A stretch of 64,000 nt of DNA from positions 62,001-126,000 of the forward strand of contig JBGUIX010000001.1 of the NCBI GenBank assembly GCA_045113315.1, given 5' to 3'. Of this stretch, positions 8,070 through 16,855 are shown piece by piece (within the stretch, counting starts at the first letter, position 1; the number at the start of each line of letters is the position of its first letter). The notes beneath the pieces were generated by a model. The model had not been told where the DNA came from, did no database searches, and was given only the letters and a program-made list of their open reading frames with translations. Made by a program: the position numbers and the translations under genes. Source of the DNA: RUG13091 sp045113315 (lineage in GTDB: Bacteria > Bacillota_I > Bacilli_A > RFN20 > CAG-826).

Positions 8070-9341
8070 CTACTTTAAAAGGGAAACAGTCACTTTTGTG
8101 CCTTTATTGATTTCACTTTCAAATGTAATATTCCCTTTACACATAGTGGTAATACGGTGTTTAACATTATTTAAACCGATATGTTTGTTGTTTTTAAAAT
8201 CGACTTCATCGATATTAAATCCCACACCATCATCGATAATTTCTACGATAAAAGCTTTATCAGTTTCATATGTTTTTAAGATCACTGTCCCGCCTTCTTC
8301 CTTTTTTAAAATGCCGTGTTTAATCGCATTTTCCACTAAAGGTTGGACACTAAGAGGAGGAAGGGAGAAATTAGATACTTTTATGTTATATATGACATTA
8401 AGTCGATCATTAAATCTCATTTTCTCTAAATTAACATAAGTTTGAATGTGTCTTAATTCATCTTCAAAAGACACTAATTTAGTTTCTGTTAAAGTGGAGA
8501 AGTTCATCCTTAAATAATCAGAGAAATCATCAAGTGCTTTTTGAGCTTTATTAGGATCGATAGGAATAAGCGTGGAGATCGATGAAAGGGTGTTATAAAC
8601 AAAGTGAGGCTGAATCTGGCTCACCATGATTTTCATATTGGCTTCTTTTAACTGTTTTTCATCCTCTCTTAATTTGATGTTCTTCTCAACATTTAAGAAT
8701 AGGAACAATATTTCCACAGACACGATGAGTGTCGCATAAGCAATCGCATATCCTGCAAAGATATTTTGTAAGATAATTGATATAGCGGGTAAAACACAGT
8801 ATAAAGCAAAGGCAATCTTTTCTCTTAAATTAAGGTTTTTATTAAATACCGCTAAAACAAAAGCGGTCGCTAAAATAATGAATTGATAGCCTTGAGAAAT
8901 GATCATGAATTTGCTTCTGGTATATATCCCATTAACAGAAGTGAAATACATATGAGTGAAGATATTGATAATATCGGAAATAACAAATAACGCGAATAAT
9001 GAATAACTAATAATATCAATGATTCTCATATTCTTGTTAGAGGAATTAATGTATCTAGATAAATATATATAAAATAGAACAACTTCTATATTATTGAAAA
9101 TATAGAATACAGTGTAAAAAGTCATGATAAAGACATCACTTGTATACACTTCTTTTATAAACGTAAATGTCACATAGGTAATTAAGTGAATGACTGTAAA
9201 AATAAAGAAACGAAGTAAGGCATTTTCATCCTTTCTACGATCCTTTTTTAAAATGATATTCACAATATGAATAGAAAGGATCAACACTCCTAACAAACAT
9301 ACTGTTGCATTAAAGACAGCTTTTACATCCATATTTAACAT
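8070..9341 (-). CDS. LytS-like sensor histidine kinase
   Basis: 423 residues. About seven membrane helices fill residues 8-225, a 7TM-type sensor region. The His_kinase (LytS/YehU) dimerisation segment reads QIQPHFVYNTLSS, with the phosphorylated His, followed by a HATPase domain with NAIKHGI (N box), DDGVGFN and GLNNVKHRI (G boxes). It phosphorylates the response regulator encoded 12 bases downstream. The signal is unknown. The gene starts after the pckA terminator. Confidence 0.9.
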   Translation of the reverse strand: MLNMDVKAVFNATVCLLGVLILSIHIVNIILKKDRRKDENALLRFFIFTVIHLITYVTFTFIKEVYTSDVFIMTFYTVFYIFNNIEVVLFYIYLSRYINSSNKNMRIIDIISYSLFALFVISDIINIFTHMYFTSVNGIYTRSKFMIISQGYQFIILATAFVLAVFNKNLNLREKIAFALYCVLPAISIILQNIFAGYAIAYATLIVSVEILFLFLNVEKNIKLREDEKQLKEANMKIMVSQIQPHFVYNTLSSISTLIPIDPNKAQKALDDFSDYLRMNFSTLTETKLVSFEDELRHIQTYVNLEKMRFNDRLNVIYNIKVSNFSLPPLSVQPLVENAIKHGILKKEEGGTVILKTYETDKAFIVEIIDDGVGFNIDEVDFKNNKHIGLNNVKHRITTMCKGNITFESEINKGTKVTVSLLK

Positions 9342-9381
9342 TTTAAACCGATTAATAAAAATAGAATATCTTATTTTTAAG

Positions 9382-9408
9382 AAAAAAAGATGTCAATTAC
9401 GACATCTT
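9382..9408 (-). terminator. Terminator after pckA
   Basis: AAGATGTC and GACATCTT pair perfectly (8 bp, 6-base loop), followed on the minus strand by seven T. It separates pckA from the two-component genes. Confidence 0.9.
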
Positions 9409-9431
9409 ATTTACATTTGTTATAAACAGTA

Positions 9432-11039
9432 TCACAAAGAGGGTCCGTGTTTTTTAAGTTCTTTGCCAAATTCATCATATTCATATTTAGCAAAGTTCTT
9501 ATTAAATCTTTCCGCTAAGGACTTAGCTTTGTTATCCCAAATGGTTGAATCTACATAAGTATCTCTAGGATCTAATATTTGACTATTAACTCCTGGTAGT
9601 GAAATAGGAATTTCGAAATCAAAAATAGGTAGTTTCTTTTTGGGTGCTTTTACGACATCTCCATTTAATATTGCGTCAATAATTCCTCTGGTGTCTTTAA
9701 TGGAAATACGTTTTCCACTACCATTCCAACCAGTATTAACTAAATAGGCTTTTGCGCCAGTAATTTTCATGTGTCTCACTAATTCCTCAGCATATTTTTT
9801 GGGATGGAGTTCTAAAAATGGTTGTCCAAAACAAGCCGAGAAGGTTGGTGTCGGTTCAGTGATGCCTCTTTCTGTACCTGCCACTTTAGAAGTATAGCCA
9901 CTTAAGAAATAATACATCGTTTGTTCTGGAGTTAAGACGCTGATTGGTGGTAGAACTCCAAAAGCATCGCAACTTAAGAAAATAACATTTTCGGCATGAG
10001 GACCGTGACTGATTGGCTTAACAATATTATTGATATGGTAAATAGGGTAACTAACTCTTGTGTTTTCAGTAACGGATTTATCATGAAAATCAATTTTGCC
10101 ATTTTCATTAACCGTCACATTCTCGAGTAAAGCGTCCTTTTTTATCGCTTTATAGATGTCTGGTTCGCTTTCCTTATCTAAATCTATAACTTTGGCATAA
10201 CAGCCGCCCTCGAGGTTAAAAACGCCATTATCGTCCCATCCATGTTCATCATCACCGATTAGTAATCTTTTTGGATCAGCGGATAAAGTAGTTTTTCCAG
10301 TTCCTGATAGACCAAAGAATATAGCTGTATGTTCTCCATTCATATCAGTGTTAGCGGAACAATGCATACTCGCAATACCTTTAAGAGGCAAGAAATAGTT
10401 CATCATGGAGAAAATACCTTTTTTCATTTCTCCACCATACCAAGTATTTAAAATGATTTGTTCTTTACTTGTTAAATTGAACAAAATAGCTGTTTCACTA
10501 TTTAAACCAAGTTCTTTAAAGTTTTCGACTTTAGCTTTAGAAGCACAATAAACAGTAAACTCCGGTTGAAAGTTTTTTAATTCTTCTTTACTTGGCCTGA
10601 TAAACATATTGGTCACGAAATGGGCTTGCCATGCCACTTCCATAATAAAGCGGACCGCCATTCTTGTATCTTTATTAGCGCCAGAAAAGGCATCGACCAC
10701 GTATAATTTTTTTCCGTTTAATTCTTTGGTGGCAATCTTTTTACATTCTTCCCAGGCTTTTAAAGAAGCGGGGTGATTATCATTTGGATATTCAGGTGAT
10801 GTCCACCAGACAGTATCTTTACTTGTTTCATCATAAACAATGAATTTGTCTTTTGGGGAACGACCGGTATATACCCCTGTCATCACATTGATCGCACCAA
10901 GTTCGGTTTTTTGTCCCTTTTCATATCCTTCTAAAGAAGGATTATTTTCTTCTTGATAGAGAAATTCATAACTAGGATTATAGAAAACATCTTGAGGTTT
11001 TATATTTCTCTTTAGTAAAAAATCAAAAATTTCTTTCAT
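9432..11039 (-). CDS. pckA: Phosphoenolpyruvate carboxykinase (ATP)
   Basis: 535 residues, normal for the ATP-dependent family. The enzyme interconverts oxaloacetate + ATP and PEP + CO2 + ADP in the cytosol. Visible motifs are the P-loop GLSGTGKTTLSADP, the substrate site TGRSPKDKF near the N-terminus, GDDEHGWD (metal) and NTGWNGSGKRI. In anaerobes the enzyme often runs towards oxaloacetate. It sits 10 bases after the HAD gene on the same strand, so it may be the last gene of the polysaccharide operon; AAGG upstream serves as ribosome site. Confidence 0.95.
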   Translation of the reverse strand: MKEIFDFLLKRNIKPQDVFYNPSYEFLYQEENNPSLEGYEKGQKTELGAINVMTGVYTGRSPKDKFIVYDETSKDTVWWTSPEYPNDNHPASLKAWEECKKIATKELNGKKLYVVDAFSGANKDTRMAVRFIMEVAWQAHFVTNMFIRPSKEELKNFQPEFTVYCASKAKVENFKELGLNSETAILFNLTSKEQIILNTWYGGEMKKGIFSMMNYFLPLKGIASMHCSANTDMNGEHTAIFFGLSGTGKTTLSADPKRLLIGDDEHGWDDNGVFNLEGGCYAKVIDLDKESEPDIYKAIKKDALLENVTVNENGKIDFHDKSVTENTRVSYPIYHINNIVKPISHGPHAENVIFLSCDAFGVLPPISVLTPEQTMYYFLSGYTSKVAGTERGITEPTPTFSACFGQPFLELHPKKYAEELVRHMKITGAKAYLVNTGWNGSGKRISIKDTRGIIDAILNGDVVKAPKKKLPIFDFEIPISLPGVNSQILDPRDTYVDSTIWDNKAKSLAERFNKNFAKYEYDEFGKELKKHGPSL

Positions 11040-11049
11040 ATAATTACCT

Positions 11050-11817
11050 TCATTTCACTAGATTTAATAAATCCGCTATTTTATTTATAGAGAATAAATT
11101 ATTCTCTTTATATACTTTATCACTAATTAAAACACATTTGCTTCCAAATGCTTTGCTAGTTAAATAATCGCTTTCATATGTATCGCCAATACAAAGTATT
11201 CTATCATTACTAACATTATATTTTTTAGCGATATAGGAAAGCATATATGGATCTGGTTTACCAATCATCACATCCGCTTGACGATTGGCGCACCATTCAA
11301 TGGAACTAGTAATATAACCTAATGCGGGATATAAAGTTCCGTCATTTGATGGGTAGGTTCTATCTTTATTACAAACAATAAAATGATTAGCTTTTTTAGC
11401 TACTCTAAAAGCTTTTGATAAATCTTCATAGTCATAATCTTTTTTAAAACCAATGAGAAGATTTTTCGCTTCTTTTTCATCGACAATATTAACTCCGTTA
11501 GAGATGATTTCTTTTTTTAAATTATCGCTACCAAAAACATAGATGTCATTTATATGGTTTTCTTTTAGATAAATACCCGCCAAAAAAGCGGAAGTAATTA
11601 TCTCTTCTTCAGAACAGGAAATACCGATTTTATTTAATTTATCGGCAATTTGCTGGCGATTTTTACCAGAATTGTTAGTACCAAAAATGATTTTCTTTTT
11701 GTTTTGACGACAAAAATCCACCACTTTATCTGCGGAAGTAATTAATGTATCGCCATTATAAATAGTGCCATCTAAATCAAAGACAACAATGTCAAAATCA
11801 TTAATGGTTAAATTCAT
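11050..11817 (-). CDS. HAD-family phosphatase, NagD-like (HAD-IIA)
   Basis: About 255 residues. HAD motif I is VFDLDGTIYNGD, motif II region FGTNNSGKN, and motif III/IV GKPDPYML and GDTYESDY; the cap insertion fits subclass IIA (NagD/p-nitrophenyl phosphatase). It should remove phosphate from a small metabolite. The ATG at 11815-11817 has GAGG 7 bases before it; an earlier ATG at 11835 lies inside the preceding gene and contains this site. It follows the aldolase gene by 1 base, so it probably acts on an intermediate of the same pathway. Confidence 0.8.
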   Translation of the reverse strand: MNLTINDFDIVVFDLDGTIYNGDTLITSADKVVDFCRQNKKKIIFGTNNSGKNRQQIADKLNKIGISCSEEEIITSAFLAGIYLKENHINDIYVFGSDNLKKEIISNGVNIVDEKEAKNLLIGFKKDYDYEDLSKAFRVAKKANHFIVCNKDRTYPSNDGTLYPALGYITSSIEWCANRQADVMIGKPDPYMLSYIAKKYNVSNDRILCIGDTYESDYLTSKAFGSKCVLISDKVYKENNLFSINKIADLLNLVK

Positions 11818-11818
11818 A

Positions 11819-13417
11819 TTAATCCTCGTTTTCAAACATTGATGTAGTCACAAATTCGATATTCATCTTCTTAGAGATTTTTCTAATCTCACCTCTAATA
11901 TAACTATTGAGGAATCCAGGGTATGGTTCTTTCCAACCATAACTATTGCTAATATTAACAAAGTTTTCTTCAAATGAAGATTTATATCCATCAAATCCTG
12001 CTAGATAAACGGATTGAACTGAACATTCTTTTAGTAATTTTAACGCCATAATAATAGCGCTATCACGTGCGGCAGAATTATCTTGTAAGAATAAATTATC
12101 GATGCGGTAATCAAACTTAAAAGTAATTTCTGATAAATTAGATGTGGCGATAACTTTTTTATCTTTATCAACATCACAGTTTAATAAAGAACATAATCTT
12201 CTAGAATTAGTGACGAATATGTAGTTTGTCTTATAGCCACTGGGTAGAAAATTAACAGAAATAACAATTGGGTTATGGCTCTTTATAAAAGAGTTAATCT
12301 TTCTTTTTTCACCCACTAAAGTTTCACCAGGCCCGATTAACAAAATCGGTTGGTCTTTTAATTCTTTAGTTAATCTATTTATAGATTCTTTTGACAAACT
12401 AGACACCTCATTCGCGTGTTCTTCGATTACTCGATTGCTTTCGTTTTTATCATAATAGAGTTTATGTTCTTCTTTAATATCTTTTAAGATATTATTTATT
12501 TCAGAAATAGATAGATATCCAGCCGAAATATAATCACTTAAATAATTAGGGTGAACTCTATTAGTGCCTGCTAAATAGAATTTCATAGAATAGCCCCAAT
12601 TGTTCTTACCAAATAATTTTAAAATGTTAGAATCAATCGCCTCTAAAATTTGATTGATACCATATGATGCTTGGTAATATTTATTAGCGAAATGAGCTAG
12701 TAACTCAATAGGTGCGTTACCTGCACCCTTACCCATACCATACAAAGTACCATCCGCTAAAAAGATACGGTTAGTATGTTTATTTAAAAATCTTGAAGCA
12801 TTGGAAAAAGCTAATTGGAAATTGTTATGAGCGTGGAAGCCAAGCATGATTTTTTCATCAAGACCACTATCGAGTCTATCAATGATTCTTCCAAGTTCCA
12901 CTTCATCCATTAATCCATAAGTATCAACAATGCTGACAGCCGCGGGCTTAACTTCATTAGCTAAAGCGATGATTCTTTTAAAATCTTCTTCTTCATAAGT
13001 TGTTGTGGAAACAAGTTGTGAAAACACTTCATATCCAAGTTCTTTGACTTGCTTACAAAAAGCCATCGCTCTTTCCATTTTTTCTTTTTTAAAAATAACT
13101 CTAATTCCATCGATAAAAGATGTTTCTCTAGGTTCGATATTAGAAATATCACAAGTTCCAAAATCGATCATTCCCATCAATTTGGAATTTTTCTTATCAA
13201 CTTTTGAATAAATTGTTTTAATACTTTCGGTATTTGGAAAGATACTTCTATTAATATCAAATTGTCTACGATCATCTAAAAAACCAACTTCGATATAATC
13301 GATACCAGCATTAGCTAATCTTTGAACAGTTTCAATTAATACACTTCTACCAAAATTCCAGTCGTTTAGATAACCACCATCACGAACTGTACAATCTAAT
13401 AATTTAATCTGACTCAT
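11819..13417 (-). CDS. DRE-TIM metallolyase (aldolase-like) fused to a DUF115-like domain
   Basis: 532 residues. The first ~320 residues are an HMGL/isopropylmalate-synthase-like TIM barrel: LLDCTVRDGGYLNDWNFG (metal-binding Asp of the DRE motif, here TVRDGG), VDTYG, HAHNNFQLA (HxH metal ligands), GMGKGAGNAPIE. It resembles 4-hydroxy-2-oxovalerate aldolase types found in capsule loci. The C-terminal ~170 residues (from ILLIGPGETL) look like a DUF115/MptE-like nucleotide-binding fold. The reaction is probably a 2-oxo acid aldol condensation or cleavage (inference). It is surrounded by ATP-grasp, dehydrogenase and HAD genes at 1-10 base spacing. GAGG precedes the start. Confidence 0.75.
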   Translation of the reverse strand: MSQIKLLDCTVRDGGYLNDWNFGRSVLIETVQRLANAGIDYIEVGFLDDRRQFDINRSIFPNTESIKTIYSKVDKKNSKLMGMIDFGTCDISNIEPRETSFIDGIRVIFKKEKMERAMAFCKQVKELGYEVFSQLVSTTTYEEEDFKRIIALANEVKPAAVSIVDTYGLMDEVELGRIIDRLDSGLDEKIMLGFHAHNNFQLAFSNASRFLNKHTNRIFLADGTLYGMGKGAGNAPIELLAHFANKYYQASYGINQILEAIDSNILKLFGKNNWGYSMKFYLAGTNRVHPNYLSDYISAGYLSISEINNILKDIKEEHKLYYDKNESNRVIEEHANEVSSLSKESINRLTKELKDQPILLIGPGETLVGEKRKINSFIKSHNPIVISVNFLPSGYKTNYIFVTNSRRLCSLLNCDVDKDKKVIATSNLSEITFKFDYRIDNLFLQDNSAARDSAIIMALKLLKECSVQSVYLAGFDGYKSSFEENFVNISNSYGWKEPYPGFLNSYIRGEIRKISKKMNIEFVTTSMFENED

Positions 13418-13426
13418 AGTAAATCC

Positions 13427-14611
13427 TCACTTTACATGAACTTTAATAACTTTAGTCATGTTATTTACAAATTCATTTCTTTCTTTCTCACTATTAAAAG
13501 TAAAGAAAATCATTCCTAATTTTTGTCTTAAATAATCCGTTATTTCATAACCGACTTTTTCAATTAGCATTTCATTTCTAACATATTTTTTATATTTTTC
13601 ATCGATTGAATATCCTGTGAAACAACCATTTTTATCGGCATAAATACCCATGAAAGCACTATAGGAAAGTAGAGGATATTCTTTCTTTAAATAATTACTT
13701 AAATCTAGTCCACATTCATTAGCGACAAATAATTCATAAGCATCGATACCTAAATCCCATGAAATACATTGATAATGTAAATTACCAAGACATCTTCTCA
13801 TGGTTTCGATATAATAAGGAACCCCGTTTTTAACAATAATTTGAATAGTTAAAAAACCATCCGCCATATGAAGATGTTTCGCCATTAGTTCCACATCAGC
13901 GGAAATTTTTTTAACTAATGCTTCATCCTTACCTTTTTCATGAGGGATAGCCACCCAAACCATATATGGATTCAAATAAGAAAAATCATCCGTATAATAA
14001 ACAAATTCAACTTTCTCGTCTTTAATAAAACAAGTGTAACCGTGTTGTTCTCCAAGAATATAATCTTCAATCAAAATAGTTTTGATATTAGACATCTTAT
14101 AAGCAATTTTGATTGCTTCAACGCCTTCTTCATAACTATTAACAACTTGAATTCCTTTTCCGCCACCTAAATCGGAGGGTTTAACAATCTGTGGGAAAGT
14201 AACACTATCTAAATGTTTGATAGCTTCTTCTATGCTATTAAATGAATAAGATTTTGGAGTGCATAAATTAAGTTTGGAACATAGTTTCTTAAATTGGTCT
14301 TTTTCATGAAAATATTTGCACACTTCAAAAGTATCATGGCCTGGTAAATTTAATTTTTCGCAAGCGTATGATGCAGAAATGGCACCAAAATCATTACCAC
14401 AAGAACATATGTAATCGACTTTGTTTTCTTTAGCAATATTTAAAATAACTTCACATTTAGAATAATCGCCAGGAATATATTGATCCGCAAAGGGATGCCC
14501 GTCTCCATGAGGATCATTTCCGGATGTGATAGCAAACATTCCTAATTTATGAGCGGCGTTAATAAGCGGTATTTCATTATATGAACCATTAACAAATAAA
14601 ATCTTTTTCAT
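13427..14611 (-). CDS. ATP-grasp ligase
   Basis: 394 residues. The N-terminal pre-ATP-grasp fold (ILFVNGSYNEIPLINAAHKLG, VDYICSCGNDFGA) is followed by an ATP-grasp domain with PQIVKPSDLGGGKGI (ATP-binding Lys and Gly-rich loop) and the metal ligands near YYIETMRRCLG. Such enzymes (CarB/PurK-like) join a carboxylate to an amine or thiol through an acyl-phosphate. Its last residues abut, with a one-base overlap at 14611, the end of the dehydrogenase gene. I infer that it couples an acid made by its neighbours to an amino group; substrates are unknown. Confidence 0.78.
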   Translation of the reverse strand: MKKILFVNGSYNEIPLINAAHKLGMFAITSGNDPHGDGHPFADQYIPGDYSKCEVILNIAKENKVDYICSCGNDFGAISASYACEKLNLPGHDTFEVCKYFHEKDQFKKLCSKLNLCTPKSYSFNSIEEAIKHLDSVTFPQIVKPSDLGGGKGIQVVNSYEEGVEAIKIAYKMSNIKTILIEDYILGEQHGYTCFIKDEKVEFVYYTDDFSYLNPYMVWVAIPHEKGKDEALVKKISADVELMAKHLHMADGFLTIQIIVKNGVPYYIETMRRCLGNLHYQCISWDLGIDAYELFVANECGLDLSNYLKKEYPLLSYSAFMGIYADKNGCFTGYSIDEKYKKYVRNEMLIEKVGYEITDYLRQKLGMIFFTFNSEKERNEFVNNMTKVIKVHVK

Positions 14612-15678
14612 TATTTTTCTCCGAAGAGCTTATCGTAATCTATCACCTTAACAAGTTCATCTACGACATCTTTTGGCAAATAAACTTCTTTCTTTTGTTC
14701 AGCATCTTTAAATCTCTTCCACATATCTTCGCCAGGAACTGTTATTTCACTAACACCCTTGGCTTTTTTGTTATTCTTTGCATCCTTAATCATCTTGTCA
14801 ACTTGTTCGATGTAGTCACTAGCAAGAAGTTTAGCGTTAATAGCAATAAAAGTATGTGAAACCATATTTGGTTTTTCTAAGTCGAAACACCAAGACGGAA
14901 TATCATCGGAAACACTATTCAAGCTAGAGGCGAGAACACCAGTCATCACATCGATGAAAAAAGCAATACCATAGCCTTTGTAATTACCTAAAGGTAACAA
15001 AGCACCTTCTTCTGGATAATGACTTGGATCATCAGTGGGCAAACCATCTTTATCGGTAATCCAGCCGAACGGAATCTTTTCACCTTTAGCCTTTGCTCCA
15101 AGAACCCTTAGGGAAGATGTGTTACTTGAAGAACTATCTAAACAGACAGAAGGAATAATTGAAGCTGGAACACATAAACAGAATGGATTATGACCCATTG
15201 TCATACCAATTGTTCCAGGAATAGACATCTTCTTATCAACATTACTCATGGCGATACCGATAAAACCTTTTTCTGCCGCAATATTCCCATAGCAAGAACC
15301 AGCGCCAAAATGAGAGCTGTTCTTCACTACTACCATGCCGATACCGGTTTTATCCGCCATATCAATAGCCTTATTCATACCAAATGTGCCAGAAACAAAT
15401 CCGAAAGTGTTATGAGCATCAACTAAAGCAATAGAAGGAAACTCCTTGATAATTTCTGGCTTATTGGTGAAGGAAACACCACCAACTTTTGCTTTAGCAA
15501 TATAGCCAGCTAAATTCTTCAAACCATGAGTATGAATGCCCCATTTGTCGGTTTTAATTAGCAAATTTGCGGAAATTTCCGCATCATTTGCATCCATTCC
15601 CGCAGATTTAAAGCAATCAAATACTAGTTCGAATAGTTTATTTTCGTTAATAAATAAATCTCTAGTAATCTTTTCCAT
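14611..15678 (-). CDS. Malate/L-lactate dehydrogenase family (Ldh2) oxidoreductase
   Basis: 355 residues, normal for the Ldh_2 family of NAD(P)-dependent 2-hydroxyacid (or imine) reductases. Visible features are THGLKNL (catalytic-site His), NSSHFGAGSCY, MTMGHNPFCLCVP and the C-terminal GEDMWKR. The family reduces 2-oxo acids to 2-hydroxy acids, or cyclic imines. Here the neighbours, an aldolase and an ATP-grasp ligase, suggest that it reduces the aldolase product. It starts 2 bases after the aminotransferase stop. Confidence 0.82.
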   Translation of the reverse strand: MEKITRDLFINENKLFELVFDCFKSAGMDANDAEISANLLIKTDKWGIHTHGLKNLAGYIAKAKVGGVSFTNKPEIIKEFPSIALVDAHNTFGFVSGTFGMNKAIDMADKTGIGMVVVKNSSHFGAGSCYGNIAAEKGFIGIAMSNVDKKMSIPGTIGMTMGHNPFCLCVPASIIPSVCLDSSSSNTSSLRVLGAKAKGEKIPFGWITDKDGLPTDDPSHYPEEGALLPLGNYKGYGIAFFIDVMTGVLASSLNSVSDDIPSWCFDLEKPNMVSHTFIAINAKLLASDYIEQVDKMIKDAKNNKKAKGVSEITVPGEDMWKRFKDAEQKKEVYLPKDVVDELVKVIDYDKLFGEK

Positions 15679-15680
15679 TT

Positions 15681-16811
15681 TTATTTTACAAATTCATTAA
15701 CTTTCTTAATGATTAATTGCACATCTTCATCAGTTAACCACATATGTAAAGGCATGGTGATTAAATGTTGAGATATTTCGTGAGCTTTTGGACATGTCCC
15801 ATGACCAAAGGCAAATATTTTATATTCGGTGTTATCTCTATAGTGAACACCACAGTTAATTTCAAATTGGCTTAAGTAATCGAGAAGCGCTTCTCTATCT
15901 GGGACCGCTAATTCATATAAGTGGTAGCAGCATTCTTCTGGATGGGTCGCTGGGATGATTTTTATCTTTGGATTATTTTTAAATCCTTCGTTATACATCT
16001 TAACAATTTCTCTTCTTCTTTCGTTTTCCTTATCCAAATATTTTAATTGGGTTAAAGCGATAGAAGCCATGATGGCGTTGCCGTTATATTTATAACCGAC
16101 ATAGTCGACATCATATTTCCAAGCATAAGTACCCTTATTGCTTCTCGCATAGGTGTCTTTATTAATACCACACCAGGCGAGTTGTTTATTAAGTTCAGCG
16201 CTTTCGGCGTCATTCCAACAGATACAGCCTGAATCGCCTGTCGCTAAATTCTTCACAGCTTGATAAGAATAAACCGCCACATCAACGCCTTCCCAAGTTC
16301 CTGGGAAAGTACCATCATATCTAGTTCCAGACATATGAGCGGCATCTAAAACAACTCTTAAATTGTGCTTCTTGGCGATTTCTAAAATCTTTTTAAGTTG
16401 TCCCACTCTTCCGCCATAACCGACGAAAATAATGGCTCTAGTTTTGTTAGTAATCTTTCTTTCGACATCTTCTGGATCTAAACATAATTCTTCATCAACG
16501 TCAGCGAAAACTGGTTTTAAATTTTCGTATAAAATTGCGAGGTTGGTAGATACAAAGGTAATTGGAGTGGTAATAACTTCGTCTCCATCTTTCCAGTTAT
16601 ATCTCATCTTTAAGATTTTGAATGCAAGATGTAGACCGACAGTGTTGCTATTTAAATAATAAGCATATTTATGTCCGGTATATTTTTTCCATTCTTCTTC
16701 AAATTGGACGGTTTTAAAACCCATTCCGGTCCAACCTTTTTCTAAACATTCTCTAATTTCTGCTAAACATTCCTCGACATGGAATTTTGGCTTTAATACT
16801 TGAATTGCCAT
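15681..16811 (-). CDS. DegT/DnrJ/EryC1/StrS sugar aminotransferase
   Basis: 376 residues. PLP-dependent sugar aminotransferase: VVLDAAHMSG carries the PLP ring-stacking Asp/His region, and VYSYQAVKNLATGDSG carries the Schiff-base Lys. Such enzymes aminate keto-sugar nucleotides, for example dTDP-4-keto-6-deoxy sugars. rfbB, rfbC and rfbA lie just upstream in the same direction while rfbD is missing, so a dTDP-keto sugar is the likely substrate (inference). AAGGAG precedes the ATG; a 44-base gap separates it from rfbB. Confidence 0.88.
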   Translation of the reverse strand: MAIQVLKPKFHVEECLAEIRECLEKGWTGMGFKTVQFEEEWKKYTGHKYAYYLNSNTVGLHLAFKILKMRYNWKDGDEVITTPITFVSTNLAILYENLKPVFADVDEELCLDPEDVERKITNKTRAIIFVGYGGRVGQLKKILEIAKKHNLRVVLDAAHMSGTRYDGTFPGTWEGVDVAVYSYQAVKNLATGDSGCICWNDAESAELNKQLAWCGINKDTYARSNKGTYAWKYDVDYVGYKYNGNAIMASIALTQLKYLDKENERRREIVKMYNEGFKNNPKIKIIPATHPEECCYHLYELAVPDREALLDYLSQFEINCGVHYRDNTEYKIFAFGHGTCPKAHEISQHLITMPLHMWLTDEDVQLIIKKVNEFVK

Positions 16812-16855
16812 AATTAATAGTCTCCTTATTGACCAAATTAGTTTACAACTAATGC

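Noticed and set aside
7822..8439. A 205-residue plus-strand open frame
   Set aside because: It lies antisense across the response regulator and sensor kinase genes, whose conserved motifs show the real frame.
16837..16853. Small inverted repeat ATTAGTT/AACTAAT between rfbB and the aminotransferase
   Set aside because: The stem is AT-only and lacks a T-run, so it does not qualify as a terminator.
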